Below, piece after piece: positions 1 to 8,477 of a stretch of 64,000 nucleotides of DNA (positions within the stretch are counted from its first letter, which is position 1; the number at the start of each line of letters is the position of its first letter). The notes under the pieces were generated by a model. The model saw only the letters and a program-made list of their open reading frames with translations. It made no database searches and was not told where the DNA came from. This DNA is from Gammaproteobacteria bacterium (lineage in GTDB: Bacteria; Pseudomonadota; Gammaproteobacteria; Eutrophobiales; Eutrophobiaceae): NCBI GenBank assembly GCA_022826885.1, contig JAJDUB010000053.1:1-64000 (forward strand), written 5' to 3'. The translations under genes and the position numbers were made by a program.

Positions 1-379
1 CGGCGCCGGAGGCCGCGGCAATGGAGAGGTTCCAGATGATGGGTAATATCAGCAGCGTCTGGCCGATAATGATGGCGCTGATGGTATATAACAGGCCCAG
101 GTGGCCCAGCGCTCCCTGCCTGGTCAGCAGTCCGTACAGCAACAGGCCAACCACCACCGTCGGCAGGGCCATCAACGTATTCAGCACCTGCTGCAACAGA
201 CGCTTTCCGGGAAACTCCCGCAGCACTACCAGGATCCCCAGGGGGATGCCGACCAGCGACGCCAGCGCCACCGCAACAACAGAGATATGTAAAGAGGTCC
301 AGACGACCGTGTAGACTTCCCGGTCAAAACTGAAGATGAGCGCCAGGGCGGCGCCGAACGCCGCGGAAAAATAATCCAC
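1..379 (-). CDS. tupB: TupB-like tungstate ABC transporter permease, N-terminal part (runs off window)
   Basis: The gene reads leftward out of the window, so only the first 126 or so residues are present. They are strongly hydrophobic, with membrane segments near residues 28-50, 62-82 and 92-118. The opening VDYFSAAFGAALALIFSFD and the block TLMALPTVVVGLLLYGLL are characteristic of TupB, the inner-membrane subunit of tungstate uptake systems. TupB normally works with a periplasmic binding protein (TupA) and an ATPase (TupC), which would lie outside this window. The start is a GTG at 379, 17 bases after the stop of the next gene upstream; a GGGA nine bases before it is the only Shine-Dalgarno-like sequence. 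A related molybdate or sulfate permease is the alternative. Confidence 0.75.
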   Translation of the reverse strand, partial: MDYFSAAFGAALALIFSFDREVYTVVWTSLHISVVAVALASLVGIPLGILVVLREFPGKRLLQQVLNTLMALPTVVVGLLLYGLLTRQGALGHLGLLYTISAIIIGQTLLILPIIWNLSIAAASGA

Positions 380-396
380 CGGAGTTAATCCCGCTT

Positions 397-759
397 CTAG
401 GCGGCCGTGAGCCCCAGGATTGCCAGCAATAACGCGATCAGCGCCAGGATGAAGGCAAAGGTAGTGCGCTGTTGCTGCCGCTGCAGGGAAGTGGCCAGCG
501 CCTCATTCTGGCGGGCCAGTTGCTCGATAAGCTTGAGTTGCTCGACGCTGGCTTCATCCATCGAGTCCAGGCGCGCATGCAGCCTGCCGATAACCTCTTC
601 CAGGTTGTCCACCGTTACCGGGACCTTTTCGGCGGAGGCGGGCGCGCCCTGTTCCCGTTCCCTGATCAAATCGACCAGTTTGCCGGCGGCCTGGATGATC
701 ATGGGAGCGGAATTCAGGAGCGTACCGATAGTAAACGGATTCATGAACTTTTTAATCAC
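397..759 (-). CDS. small coiled-coil protein with a C-terminal membrane anchor, unknown function
   Basis: I do not recognise this 120-residue protein. Residues 50-100 are rich in Glu, Gln, Arg and Leu and look like a coiled coil. Residues 101-117 (FAFILALIALLLAILGL) form one C-terminal membrane span, so the protein is probably tail-anchored in the inner membrane with the helical part in the cytoplasm. The GTG at 759 gives the longest form; an ATG at 744 (MNPFTIG) is equally possible because neither has a clear ribosome-binding site. It ends 17 bases before the tungstate permease on the same strand, so the two may be co-transcribed. Any link to tungstate transport is guesswork. Confidence 0.6.
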   Translation of the reverse strand: MIKKFMNPFTIGTLLNSAPMIIQAAGKLVDLIREREQGAPASAEKVPVTVDNLEEVIGRLHARLDSMDEASVEQLKLIEQLARQNEALATSLQRQQQRTTFAFILALIALLLAILGLTAA

Positions 760-795
760 TATGACATTAAATGTAGGGAATTATGCGCATCTGCG

Positions 796-823
796 CTTGA
801 AAAATTCTATCTCATCCCCATTT
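796..823 (+). promoter_or_regulatory. sigma-32 (heat-shock) promoter of the Hsp20 gene
   Basis: CTTGAAA at 796-802 and CCCCATTT at 816-823 are separated by 13 bases. This matches the sigma-32 consensus (CTTGAAA, 11-16 bases, CCCCATnT) almost perfectly. Transcription should begin near 830 and leave a leader of about 45 bases before the small heat-shock gene. The agreement between promoter class and gene product makes this one of the surest regulatory calls in the window. Confidence 0.85.
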
Positions 824-874
824 TTTGTACCAGTACTACAGATTAACCCATACAACGTAATTGGAGGTGACAAC

Positions 875-1300
875 ATGGTCAGATTAATCACAAGCCCGGT
901 TGACAGCCTTTTCTCCTTGCAGAGATCGCTGTCGGATACGATGTTGAGCGGCAGGCCCGGTTCGGGGCTCAGCAGCCGCGGCGACTTTCCGCCGGTCAAC
1001 GTATTCAAGACGGATGACGAGTATGCAATCGTTGCCGAACTGCCCGGCGTAAGCAAGGACAATATCGATATCAAGCTGGAGAACCGCCGGCTTTCAATCC
1101 AGGGCCACATCGATAACGATAACCATGAAAACTTCAAGCCGGTCTACAAGGAATACAACGTCGGCCGCTTCAGCCGCGATTTTACCTTGTCGAGCGAGAT
1201 CGACACGGAGAATATCAAGGCCAGCGTCGCCGACGGCGTGTTGACCCTGGTGCTGCCGAAAGCGAAGGAAACCCGGCTCAGGAAGATTCAGGTAAACTGA
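875..1300 (+). CDS. Hsp20 family small heat-shock protein
   Basis: This 141-residue protein has the alpha-crystallin domain from about residue 40 to the end. Typical elements are PPVNVFKTDDEYAIVAELPG, the block VYKEYNVGRFSRDFTL, and the end ADGVLTLVLPKA. Proteins of this family form oligomers that hold unfolding proteins in the cytoplasm until ATP-dependent chaperones refold them. The start is the ATG at 875, five bases after a strong GGAGGTG. The open frame continues far upstream, but that part is antisense to the previous gene and is not coding. A sigma-32 promoter lies about 50-80 bases upstream, so expression should rise on heat or protein stress. The C-terminus lacks an obvious I-x-I/V motif apart from IQV, so its oligomer contacts may differ from E. 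coli IbpA. Confidence 0.93.
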   Translation: MVRLITSPVDSLFSLQRSLSDTMLSGRPGSGLSSRGDFPPVNVFKTDDEYAIVAELPGVSKDNIDIKLENRRLSIQGHIDNDNHENFKPVYKEYNVGRFSRDFTLSSEIDTENIKASVADGVLTLVLPKAKETRLRKIQVN

Positions 1301-1326
1301 CCCCCCTCGGCGCAGTTGGCGTGACC

Positions 1327-1351
1327 GGGGACAGATTTTAAATCTGTCCCC
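1327..1351. repeat. GGGGACAGATTT palindrome, copy 1
   Basis: A perfect 12-base inverted repeat (GGGGACAGATTT and its complement) around one central base. Close relatives occur at 8441, 24744 and 28395. All four lie between genes or at gene edges, which suggests a dispersed palindromic repeat family. Similar repeats in other bacteria are mobilised by RAYT-type (Y1) transposases; none is present here. Confidence 0.8.
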
Positions 1352-1365
1352 GCGTTCCGAAACCG

Positions 1366-1371
1366 TATAAT
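1366..1371 (+). promoter_or_regulatory. possible -10 box for the MoxR/Bat operon
   Basis: A perfect TATAAT lies nine bases before the MoxR start codon. There is no convincing -35 box; the palindromic repeat at 1327-1351 occupies that area. If the box is used, the transcript would begin almost at the ATG and be nearly leaderless, which would fit the poor Shine-Dalgarno sequence of that gene. A chance match in an AT-richer gap is possible. Confidence 0.25.
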
Positions 1372-1380
1372 ATCCGGGAA

Positions 1381-2343
1381 ATGTCGAACAAATCCGAGAT
1401 CCTCCGGCTCAAATCATATATTTCCCGGCATATCATAGGCCAGCAGAAGCTGGTGGACAGGTTGCTCCTCGCGCTGCTGGCGGACGGGCACCTGCTGGTC
1501 GAAGGCGCGCCGGGACTGGCCAAGACCCGCGCCATCAAGGTGCTGGGCGACGGCGTCGAGGCCGATTTTCACCGGGTGCAGTTCACGCCCGACCTGCTGC
1601 CCGCCGACCTGACCGGCACCGAGATATACCGGCCCCAGGACGGTTCTTTCCATTTCCAGCGCGGACCGCTGTTCCATAACCTTATCCTGGCGGATGAAGT
1701 TAACCGGGCGCCGGCCAAGGTCCAGTCGGCCTTGCTGGAGGCCATGGCCGAACGGCAGATCACCGTCGGCAGGGAAACCTACCAACTGCCTCAGTTGTAC
1801 CTGGTCATGGCGACCCAGAATCCCATCGAACAGGAAGGCACCTATCCCTTGCCCGAGGCGCAACTCGACCGGTTCCTGTTGCACGTGGAGATCACCTACC
1901 CGGAAGCGGCTGAGGAACGGGCTATCCTGGAACTGGCCAGGCAGGAAGCCCACCGGGGATACGAACAGGCGGAATTATCGCCGGTAACGCAGGAAGCAAT
2001 TTTTGCCGCCCGTGATGAAGCCCTGGATACCTGGATGGCGGAGAACCTGGAGCAATACCTGATCCAGTTGGTGCTGGCGACCCGCAGCCCAGCCGCTTAT
2101 GGCGACGACCTGGCCCAGTGGCTGCAGTATGGCGCCAGTCCGCGTGCAACCATTGCCCTGGACCGCTGCGCCCGCGTTCATGCCTGGCTCAATGACCGGG
2201 ATTTCGTCGGGCCGGAAGACGTGCAGGAAGTGGTCTATGACGTGCTGCGCCACCGTTTGATACTGAACTATGAAGCGGAAGCCGAAGGCATCACCACCGA
2301 CCATGTGATCGGCGAACTGATCAGCCGCATCGCGGTGCCCTGA
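1381..2343 (+). CDS. MoxR family AAA+ ATPase
   Basis: This 320-residue protein has a Walker A motif GAPGLAKT near residues 42-49 and a Walker B LILADEVNRAP near 101-111. It also has the sensor region VMATQNPIEQEGTYPLPEAQ, all typical of MoxR ATPases. These proteins are thought to act as chaperones that assemble or insert metals or cofactors into partners carrying von Willebrand A domains. It heads a six-gene set with DUF58, DUF4381, two VWA proteins and a BatD protein, the classical MoxR/Bat arrangement. The ATG at 1381 has little ribosome-binding sequence. In other bacteria such operons are tied to oxygen or stress tolerance and cell-envelope integrity. The client of this one cannot be read from the sequence. 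Confidence 0.93.
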   Translation: MSNKSEILRLKSYISRHIIGQQKLVDRLLLALLADGHLLVEGAPGLAKTRAIKVLGDGVEADFHRVQFTPDLLPADLTGTEIYRPQDGSFHFQRGPLFHNLILADEVNRAPAKVQSALLEAMAERQITVGRETYQLPQLYLVMATQNPIEQEGTYPLPEAQLDRFLLHVEITYPEAAEERAILELARQEAHRGYEQAELSPVTQEAIFAARDEALDTWMAENLEQYLIQLVLATRSPAAYGDDLAQWLQYGASPRATIALDRCARVHAWLNDRDFVGPEDVQEVVYDVLRHRLILNYEAEAEGITTDHVIGELISRIAVP

Positions 2344-2389
2344 ACCGGGAGGACAGGGGGACTGCCGGTGACTGTTGTTCGGAAGAGGA

Positions 2390-3343
2390 ATGTTATTGAA
2401 CGTTGCTGATCCGGTCAGGGTATCCGTGCCGGCCCTGGTCGGTCTGAGCCGGGCCGCGGCCTCCATCCGGCTGGGACGCGGCAGGATTCTTTCCAGGCAA
2501 AGCGGTGATTACCAGTCTCCGTTCCGGGGCCGGGGCATGGAGTTCGATGAGTCCAGGTTATACCAGCCGGGCGACGATATCCGCAACATTGACTGGCGGG
2601 TGACGGCCAGGACCGGCAAAACCCATACTAAACTGTTCCGCGAGGAGCGCGAGCGCCCGGTATTCGTCTGGATGGACTTGCGCAGACCCATGCATTTCGC
2701 CACCCGCGGCAGGTATAAATCAGTGCAGGCCGCGCAGCTTGCGGCGCTGATTGCATGGAGCGCCCTGAACAACGGAGACCGGGTGGGAGGAGTGATATTC
2801 TCCGAACATGAACACCACGAGTTAAAACCCCAGCGCGGCAAAACCGCGGTATTGCGCCTGATCAACCGTATCGTCAACGATGCGGCCTGGTCGCTCCCGG
2901 CATCCGCGGGAGGCGACAGGCAGTCACTGGAGCATGCCTTGCAGCGCCTGCGCCGGGTGGCGCGGCCGGGCAGCCTCATATTCCTGATCAGCGATTTTCG
3001 CGAACTTGACTCCCAGGCGGAGATTCCCCTGGCAAGACTGTGCCGGCATAACGAGGTGGTCATGCTGTTCGTCTACGATCGGCTTGAGGAGGAGTTGCCG
3101 CCGCCCGGCCGTTACCGGGTGATCGACGGCGGCCGGGAGTTCCTGCTGGATACTTCGGACAGTCACCTGGCCGGACAGTACCGGCAGCAGTTCCGTGCGC
3201 GCCTGGACCGTTTGCAGCATCTGTCGGCCACCAACAGGATTCTCCTGCTGCCGTGCAGGACCGATGCCGAACCGTCATCTCTTTTGCTCAGCGGCCTGAA
3301 ACCGGGGGGGCGCGGAACAAAGGCCAAACCCCCCGGAGCGTGA
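2390..3343 (+). CDS. DUF58 domain protein of the MoxR/Bat operon
   Basis: About 317 residues. The DUF58 signature is plain: the block GRGMEFDESRLYQPGDDIRN, followed by IDWRVTARTGKTHTKLF and ERERPVFVWMDLRRPM. The C-terminal two thirds resemble a VWA-like fold, with DLRRPM in the position of a metal-ion site. DUF58 proteins are regular partners of MoxR ATPases and probably their clients or adaptors in the cytoplasm. The ATG at 2390 follows GGAAGAGG very closely; a TTG at 2375 would add five residues. The gene begins 46 bases after the ATPase and is followed by the DUF4381 gene after four bases. Confidence 0.9.
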   Translation: MLLNVADPVRVSVPALVGLSRAAASIRLGRGRILSRQSGDYQSPFRGRGMEFDESRLYQPGDDIRNIDWRVTARTGKTHTKLFREERERPVFVWMDLRRPMHFATRGRYKSVQAAQLAALIAWSALNNGDRVGGVIFSEHEHHELKPQRGKTAVLRLINRIVNDAAWSLPASAGGDRQSLEHALQRLRRVARPGSLIFLISDFRELDSQAEIPLARLCRHNEVVMLFVYDRLEEELPPPGRYRVIDGGREFLLDTSDSHLAGQYRQQFRARLDRLQHLSATNRILLLPCRTDAEPSSLLLSGLKPGGRGTKAKPPGA

Positions 3344-3347
3344 TCCT

Positions 3348-3947
3348 GTGCAGTTTCCTGACCCGTCAACATTGCCGCTCAGGGAAATACATCTCCCGGA
3401 GAGCGTCGGCTGGTGGCCGCCGGCGCCGGGATGGTGGCTCCTGCCCGTTCTCCTGTTGCTGGGACTTGCCGCAGCGTGGTTCAGCCGCCTCCTGTACAGA
3501 CGCCGCAAATATTCCGCCATCAGCATGGCGAGAAAGGAACTGGCCGCGATCCGTTCCCGCTATGCGGCCGACACCGATGCCGGGCGCTGCGTCCGATCCG
3601 TATCCGGCCTGTTGCGGCGCGTGAGCATCAGCGTCTTTCCCAGGGCCGAAAGCGCCGGACTGACCGGCGACGACTGGGTGGCGTTTCTGCAGTCGGGCAG
3701 CAAAGACTCCACCCCTGCTCGTCATACCGGACAGGGATTGTCCGGTATCCAGTCACAGGGAGGTGAATTTGAGACTGAGCAGTTGTCAGAGGATAGAGAA
3801 CAGTACGCGGGGAGCGCCTTACCTGAGAACATAGGCAGGTTATTACTCGAGGCGCCCTATCGCCGGCAGGTTACAGGAGAAGAGGTAGCATCCCTCATGA
3901 GTTTCTGCTCTGACTGGATTGAATCGGTAGCCCGGAGCAAGCGATGA
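3348..3947 (+). CDS. DUF4381 domain membrane protein
   Basis: A 199-residue protein that starts with the DUF4381 hallmark LREIHLPESVGWWPPAPGWW. A membrane helix (LLPVLLLLGLAAAWF) and a basic stretch RRRK follow, so the N-terminus is outside and the bulk cytoplasmic. The start is a GTG at 3348, eight bases after GGAGCG and four bases after the DUF58 stop. The segment of about 55 residues between WVAFLQSG and RLLLEAPYRR is longer and more polar than I expect for the family and looks like a lineage-specific linker. It overlaps the next gene by four bases (ATGA). Function is unknown; it always sits in MoxR/Bat operons, probably as a membrane scaffold. Confidence 0.85.
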   Translation: MQFPDPSTLPLREIHLPESVGWWPPAPGWWLLPVLLLLGLAAAWFSRLLYRRRKYSAISMARKELAAIRSRYAADTDAGRCVRSVSGLLRRVSISVFPRAESAGLTGDDWVAFLQSGSKDSTPARHTGQGLSGIQSQGGEFETEQLSEDREQYAGSALPENIGRLLLEAPYRRQVTGEEVASLMSFCSDWIESVARSKR

Positions 3948-4921
3948 TCGGTTTCGAGTGGCCCTGGCTGGCGCTGTTGTTGCCGTTGCCGTATTTCATT
4001 TACCGTTACGCGCGGCCCTGGAATGCCGCAACCGGCTCCGCACTGCGGGTGCCGTTTCTGGATGATTTTGTTGAAACCGAACCGGATGCCGTGAAAAAGG
4101 CCCGTGCCTGGCCCCTGTGGCTCGCGCTGGCGGCCTGGTCCCTGCTGGTGTTTTCCGCGATGCGGCCGCAATGGCTGGGTGAACTGGTGGAAGTGCCCGT
4201 TACCGGCCGTGAACTGATGCTCGCAGTCGACCTGTCCGGCAGCATGGAACAACAGGATTTCGTGCTCGGAGGAAGGCGGATTGACCGCCTGACTGCCACC
4301 AAGCTGGTTGCCGGCGATTTCATCGAGCGCCGGGTCGGCGACCGGATCGGCCTGATCCTGTTCGGGGAACAGGCTTACCTGCAGGCGCCGCTGACATTTG
4401 ACCGGGAGACGGTGAAGACCTTGCTGTCCGAGGCCGTGATCGGACTGGCCGGCAAGGCAACCGCTATCGGAGACGCCATCGGCCTGGCGGTGAAACGCCT
4501 GCGCGAGCGGGATGCCGGCCAGCGCGTCCTGGTGCTGTTGACGGACGGCGCGAACACGGCCGGCGTCGTGGAACCGCTTTCCGCAGCGCAACTGGCGAGC
4601 CGGGAGGGGTTGAAAATTTATACTATCGGCATCGGCGCGACGGAACTGCTGGAGCGCAGCCTGTTCGGCACCCGCACGGTCAACCCGTCGGCGGACCTGG
4701 ACGAGGCGGCCCTGGGGAAGATCGCCGAACTGACCGGCGGCGCCTATTTTCGCGCCCGCGACCTGGACGAACTGGAACGGATATACGCCCTGATAGATGA
4801 AATGGAACCCGTTGAGCAGGACCCGAAGAAGTACCGGCCGCGCAAAGCCCTGTACTATTGGCCCCTGGCCGCGGCGCTGCTGCTCTGCGCTTTCCTGGGA
4901 CTGGTGAAAACGCGGGCATGA
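3944..4921 (+). CDS. batA: BatA-like von Willebrand A domain membrane protein
   Basis: 325 residues with membrane helices near residues 5-22 and 50-70, a VWA domain from about 85 to 270, and a C-terminal helix (ALYYWPLAAALLLCAFLGLV). The metal-ion-dependent adhesion site is intact: DLSGSM near residue 97, followed by the TDG loop in LLTDGANTAG. This is the arrangement of BatA, which displays its VWA domain on the periplasmic side of the inner membrane. It overlaps DUF4381 by four bases and the next VWA gene by four bases, so the operon is translationally coupled. MoxR ATPases are known to act on VWA proteins, so this is a likely client of the upstream ATPase. Confidence 0.9.
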   Translation: MIGFEWPWLALLLPLPYFIYRYARPWNAATGSALRVPFLDDFVETEPDAVKKARAWPLWLALAAWSLLVFSAMRPQWLGELVEVPVTGRELMLAVDLSGSMEQQDFVLGGRRIDRLTATKLVAGDFIERRVGDRIGLILFGEQAYLQAPLTFDRETVKTLLSEAVIGLAGKATAIGDAIGLAVKRLRERDAGQRVLVLLTDGANTAGVVEPLSAAQLASREGLKIYTIGIGATELLERSLFGTRTVNPSADLDEAALGKIAELTGGAYFRARDLDELERIYALIDEMEPVEQDPKKYRPRKALYYWPLAAALLLCAFLGLVKTRA

Positions 4922-6714
4922 TTGATCTGGAACTGTTTCACTTTTTACGGCCGCAATGGTTTATGGCCCTGCTGCCGCTGGCGCTGCTGGCCTGGTTCAT
5001 GTTTTTCAGAAAAGGGGCGCACAGCAACTGGGAAGCGGTAGTGGACGAAGGCCTGCTGCCGTACATTCTGATCAGGGGAGCCGGCAGGACGCGGCGCGCG
5101 GCGATAGTATTGACCGTGACGGGCGGGCTGCTGGGCATTGTCGCGCTGGCGGGCCCAGCCTGGGACAAACTGCCGCAACCCGTGTTCACTTCGCAGGATG
5201 CCCTGGTTATCGCCCTGGACCTCACGCTCTCCATGGATGCCAACGACGTGTCGCCCAGCAGGCTGGAACGGGCGCGTTACAAGATCAGCGACATTCTGGA
5301 TCAGCGCCTGGAAGGCCAGACTGCCCTGCTGGCCTATTCCGGGGCAGCGTTTACGGTGACGCCGCTGACCGATGATGGTGAAACCATCAGGTCGCAGTTG
5401 AAAGCGCTGGATACCGGCATCATGCCGGTAACCGGTAACCGTACCGACCAGGCCGTTACCCTGGCGCTCGACCTGCTCAAACAGGGCGGTATGAGGCGCG
5501 GCCACGTGCTGCTGATCACGGATGGCGCGACGCCGGCCTCTGCAGGAGACAGCGTGGCGTTATTGCGAAACGAGGGTTACCGCCTGTCGGTACTGGGCGT
5601 GGGGACGCGCCACGGCGCGCCGGTGTTGTTGCCCGATGGCGGTTTCCTGCAGGACCGGGACGGCGAGATAGTGATTCCCATCCTGGATGAAGGCGCATTG
5701 CGCGGGCTCGCCGGCTCCGGCGGCGGTATTTATGTGCGTCTCACCAAAGACGATCAGGATACCAGGCAGTTGACCGGGTTCTTCTCTGCAGCGCAAGCCG
5801 CCGGCGAGCAGGCAGGCGCCGAAATTACCGCTGATGTCTGGCGTGAGCAGGGCCCCTGGCTGGTATTGTGCCTGCTGCCCCTGGTTGCGCTGCTGTTCCG
5901 TCGCGGTTATGTGCTGGCACTGGCGTTGTTCCTGTTCCCCCAGCCTGAACCGGTGGCTGCGCTGGACTGGGATGACCTGTGGTTGCGCAGGGACCAGCAG
6001 GGGCAGCGGGCAATGGATGCCAGGGATTACGCGGCGGCGGCCGAATTGTTCGATGACCCCGCCTGGAAAGCCGCGGCGCAGCACCGCGCCGGGGATTACC
6101 GGGGCGCCCTGGACAGCCTGGAACCGCTTGCCGACGCGGAAAGCAATTACAACAGGGGAAACGCGCTGGCGCGCCTGGGGCGCTACCACGAGGCAATTGC
6201 CGCCTATGACCGGACCCTGGCCGAGCGGCCGGATCATGCCGACGCGAAATTCAACAGGGAGTTGCTGGAAAAGGAACTGGAGCGGCAACAGCAACAGCAG
6301 CAGGACCGGGAAGGACAACAGTCCCGGCAGGGGCAGGATCAACAGGACCAGGGGGACCAGACGCCCGGGCAGGAGCAGCAACAGGCCGGTCAGGAACAGC
6401 AAAATGATCAACCCCAGCCGCCTGAGACAGGTGAGCGGCAGGACCAGGCGGACCGGAATGAAACGCCGCAACCGGACACGCAGGAACAGGCACAAAGGCA
6501 GCAACAACAGGAACAGGGCGAGCAGGCGCGGGATGAAGGTCCCGAGCAATCCATGGCCCGGGCTGACGACCCGAGGACTGCCGAGGAACAGCAGGCCACC
6601 GAGCAGTGGCTGCGCCGGATACCGGACGACCCTTCCGGACTGCTGCGTCGAAAGTTCCACTATCAATACCAGCAGCGCAACTATGAAAGGAACCGGGATG
6701 ACCAGACGTGGTAA
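4918..6714 (+). CDS. batB: BatB/BatC fusion: VWA domain plus TPR repeats and a Gln-rich tail
   Basis: 598 residues. The N-terminal half is BatB-like: two membrane helices, then a VWA domain whose metal site reads DLTLSMD (Thr in place of the middle Ser). A second membrane region near 310-345 leads to TPR repeats (residues about 360-460, ending NYNRGNALARLGRYHEAIAAYD). The next hundred or so residues are very rich in Gln, Glu, Asp and Arg and look disordered. The final WLRRIPDDPSGLLRRKF is the conserved end of BatC. In other bacteria BatB and BatC are separate proteins, so this is a natural fusion. The start ATG at 4918 overlaps the batA stop. The stop overlaps the batD start by 17 bases. Confidence 0.9.
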   Translation: MIDLELFHFLRPQWFMALLPLALLAWFMFFRKGAHSNWEAVVDEGLLPYILIRGAGRTRRAAIVLTVTGGLLGIVALAGPAWDKLPQPVFTSQDALVIALDLTLSMDANDVSPSRLERARYKISDILDQRLEGQTALLAYSGAAFTVTPLTDDGETIRSQLKALDTGIMPVTGNRTDQAVTLALDLLKQGGMRRGHVLLITDGATPASAGDSVALLRNEGYRLSVLGVGTRHGAPVLLPDGGFLQDRDGEIVIPILDEGALRGLAGSGGGIYVRLTKDDQDTRQLTGFFSAAQAAGEQAGAEITADVWREQGPWLVLCLLPLVALLFRRGYVLALALFLFPQPEPVAALDWDDLWLRRDQQGQRAMDARDYAAAAELFDDPAWKAAAQHRAGDYRGALDSLEPLADAESNYNRGNALARLGRYHEAIAAYDRTLAERPDHADAKFNRELLEKELERQQQQQQDREGQQSRQGQDQQDQGDQTPGQEQQQAGQEQQNDQPQPPETGERQDQADRNETPQPDTQEQAQRQQQQEQGEQARDEGPEQSMARADDPRTAEEQQATEQWLRRIPDDPSGLLRRKFHYQYQQRNYERNRDDQTW

Positions 6715-8425
6715 AGTCCGCAACGTCCTGCTTGCAATAACCAGCGCCCTCCTGCTGTTTCCCGGCTTCTCCGGCGCCGCCGACATTACCGTCCACACGG
6801 ACCGGAACCCGGCCGTATTGCAGGAATCCTTCCAGCTGATCTTCGAAGCTGTCGGGGGAGTGGATGACGATCCCGATTTCTCCCCCCTGGAAAAGGATTT
6901 CCAGGTGCTCTCCACCAGCACCAGCACCAGCATGAACATCGTCAATACAAAGATCACCCGCACCAGACAGTGGCGTCTGACGCTGATGCCGGTGAATGCC
7001 GGCAACCTGGTCATCCCCGCCATCTCTTTCGGCAGGGACAAAAGCCCGCCGGCTTCATTGACGGTAATACAGGCAGGGACCGGCGCGCCCGGCCGGGACG
7101 CGCCGGACATTTTCATAGACGTGGAGGCATCCCCCGGGTCGGCTTATGTGCAGGCTGAAGTGATTTACAACGTGAAGCTTTACCGTGCCGTCGCCACTTC
7201 CAATGAGACCCTGTCCGAGCCGGACGTGGGGCAGGGGAGCGCGATCATTGAGCTGCTGGACGCGGACCGGAGTTACGACACTTTTGTCGAGGGCAGGCGT
7301 TACGCCGTCTTTGAAAGAAGCTACGCGATCTATCCCCAGGTCAGCGGCAAGCTATCGATCGGGCCCGTCCGGTTCCAGGGGCAGTTGTCCGCGGCCTCGC
7401 CCTTCAGTCTCGACCCGTTCGGGGCCGCAGGAAGGACGATCGTGAGGCAATCCGAGGCCGTCGAGTTGCAGGTCGAGCCGATCCCGGCCGCTTATCCGTC
7501 CGGACACTGGCTGCCTGCGGTTGACGTGGAAATCACCGGGAAATGGTCAAAAACCCCTCTTGAACTGTTGCCCAATGAACCGGTCACCCGCACCCTCACG
7601 CTCACGGCGCGTGGTCTGACCGCAAGCCAGTTGCCGGAAATGCAGGAACTGCTACCGGACGGCTTCAGGCAATACCCGGACCAGCCGGAACTGGAGAACC
7701 GCAAGACCGCCGAGGGAATTACGGGAGTGAGGCAGCAAAAGAATGCCATCATCCCGGCGCGTCCGGGTGAATACACCCTGCCGGAGATCTCCCTGCCCTG
7801 GTGGAACACGGAAACGCAGGCCCTGGAATACGCGGTATTGCCGGAACGGCGGGCGCAGGTTACGGCAGCCGCGCCGGATGCAGCAATCGATACGCCGCTA
7901 TTCCCTGCCCCTGACATGGACGCGCAGGTCCGGGAGCAGGCAGCGCCGGAAACCGGGGAAATCTCCGCAGCCCCAACGGATGCTTCTCGGGGTATTTCGA
8001 TCTGGCAATGGCTGACCTGCATCCTGGCCGTTGCCTGGCTCGCAACCCTCGTTTATATACTGAAAAACCGTAATAGTTCGCGCGCAGAGAGCCACCCGAC
8101 ACAGACGGAGAATGTCGGGGAAACCCGCAAGGCCCTGGAACGGGCCTGCCGTGACGATGATCCGGAACGGGCTAAAACAGCCTTGCTCCAGTGGGCGAGA
8201 ATACGCCCGCAGGGATCACCGGCCTCCAGCCTGGGCGACCTGGAGAAACAGGTCAACGAAAAACTGGCCGCCGAAATCCGCAACCTTTCACGCCGGCTGT
8301 ATTCCCGCAGCGCGGAACCCTGGCGCGGCGATCCGCTCCGGCAGGCCTTTCTGGAGGAAGAAAAATCAGCCGCCGCCAATACATCTCCGGAGCCAGGTAA
8401 ACTCGAACCGTTATTCAGGTTGTGA
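6698..8425 (+). CDS. batD: BatD family protein (exported, C-terminal membrane anchor)
   Basis: 575 residues. A signal peptide ends near residue 25 (LLFPGFSGAA). A long extracytoplasmic region with beta-rich BatD repeats follows, then one membrane helix near residues 431-452 (WQWLTCILAVAWLATLVYIL) and a cytoplasmic tail of about 120 residues. BatD accompanies BatA and BatB and is thought to form a periplasmic scaffold for them. The ATG at 6698 has AAAGGA at a proper distance; an ATG at 6683 is possible but gives a worse signal peptide. The open frame extends far upstream only as an out-of-frame passenger of the VWA-TPR gene. It is the last gene of the operon and is followed by a palindromic repeat. 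Confidence 0.88.
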   Translation: MTRRGKVRNVLLAITSALLLFPGFSGAADITVHTDRNPAVLQESFQLIFEAVGGVDDDPDFSPLEKDFQVLSTSTSTSMNIVNTKITRTRQWRLTLMPVNAGNLVIPAISFGRDKSPPASLTVIQAGTGAPGRDAPDIFIDVEASPGSAYVQAEVIYNVKLYRAVATSNETLSEPDVGQGSAIIELLDADRSYDTFVEGRRYAVFERSYAIYPQVSGKLSIGPVRFQGQLSAASPFSLDPFGAAGRTIVRQSEAVELQVEPIPAAYPSGHWLPAVDVEITGKWSKTPLELLPNEPVTRTLTLTARGLTASQLPEMQELLPDGFRQYPDQPELENRKTAEGITGVRQQKNAIIPARPGEYTLPEISLPWWNTETQALEYAVLPERRAQVTAAAPDAAIDTPLFPAPDMDAQVREQAAPETGEISAAPTDASRGISIWQWLTCILAVAWLATLVYILKNRNSSRAESHPTQTENVGETRKALERACRDDDPERAKTALLQWARIRPQGSPASSLGDLEKQVNEKLAAEIRNLSRRLYSRSAEPWRGDPLRQAFLEEEKSAAANTSPEPGKLEPLFRL

Positions 8426-8440
8426 TTTAAGGCACGGATA

Positions 8441-8463
8441 GGGACAGATTTAAAATCTGTCCC
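8441..8463. repeat. GGGACAGATTT palindrome, copy 2
   Basis: Perfect 11-base inverted repeat around a single A. It is the same family as the copy at 1327 in the opposite orientation (central base A instead of T). It lies between the convergent batD and methyltransferase genes, so it could also act as a hairpin at both transcript ends. There is no adjoining T-run on either strand. Confidence 0.75.
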
Positions 8464-8477
8464 CCGTCCATCACTGC

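Noticed and set aside
407-874. Upstream extension of the Hsp20 reading frame
   Set aside because: It is antisense to the coiled-coil gene and lies before a sigma-32 promoter; the ATG at 875 has a strong GGAGGTG.
5834-6697. Long N-terminal extension of batD
   Set aside because: It overlaps the VWA-TPR gene in another frame and lacks any family similarity; the signal peptide begins at 6698.
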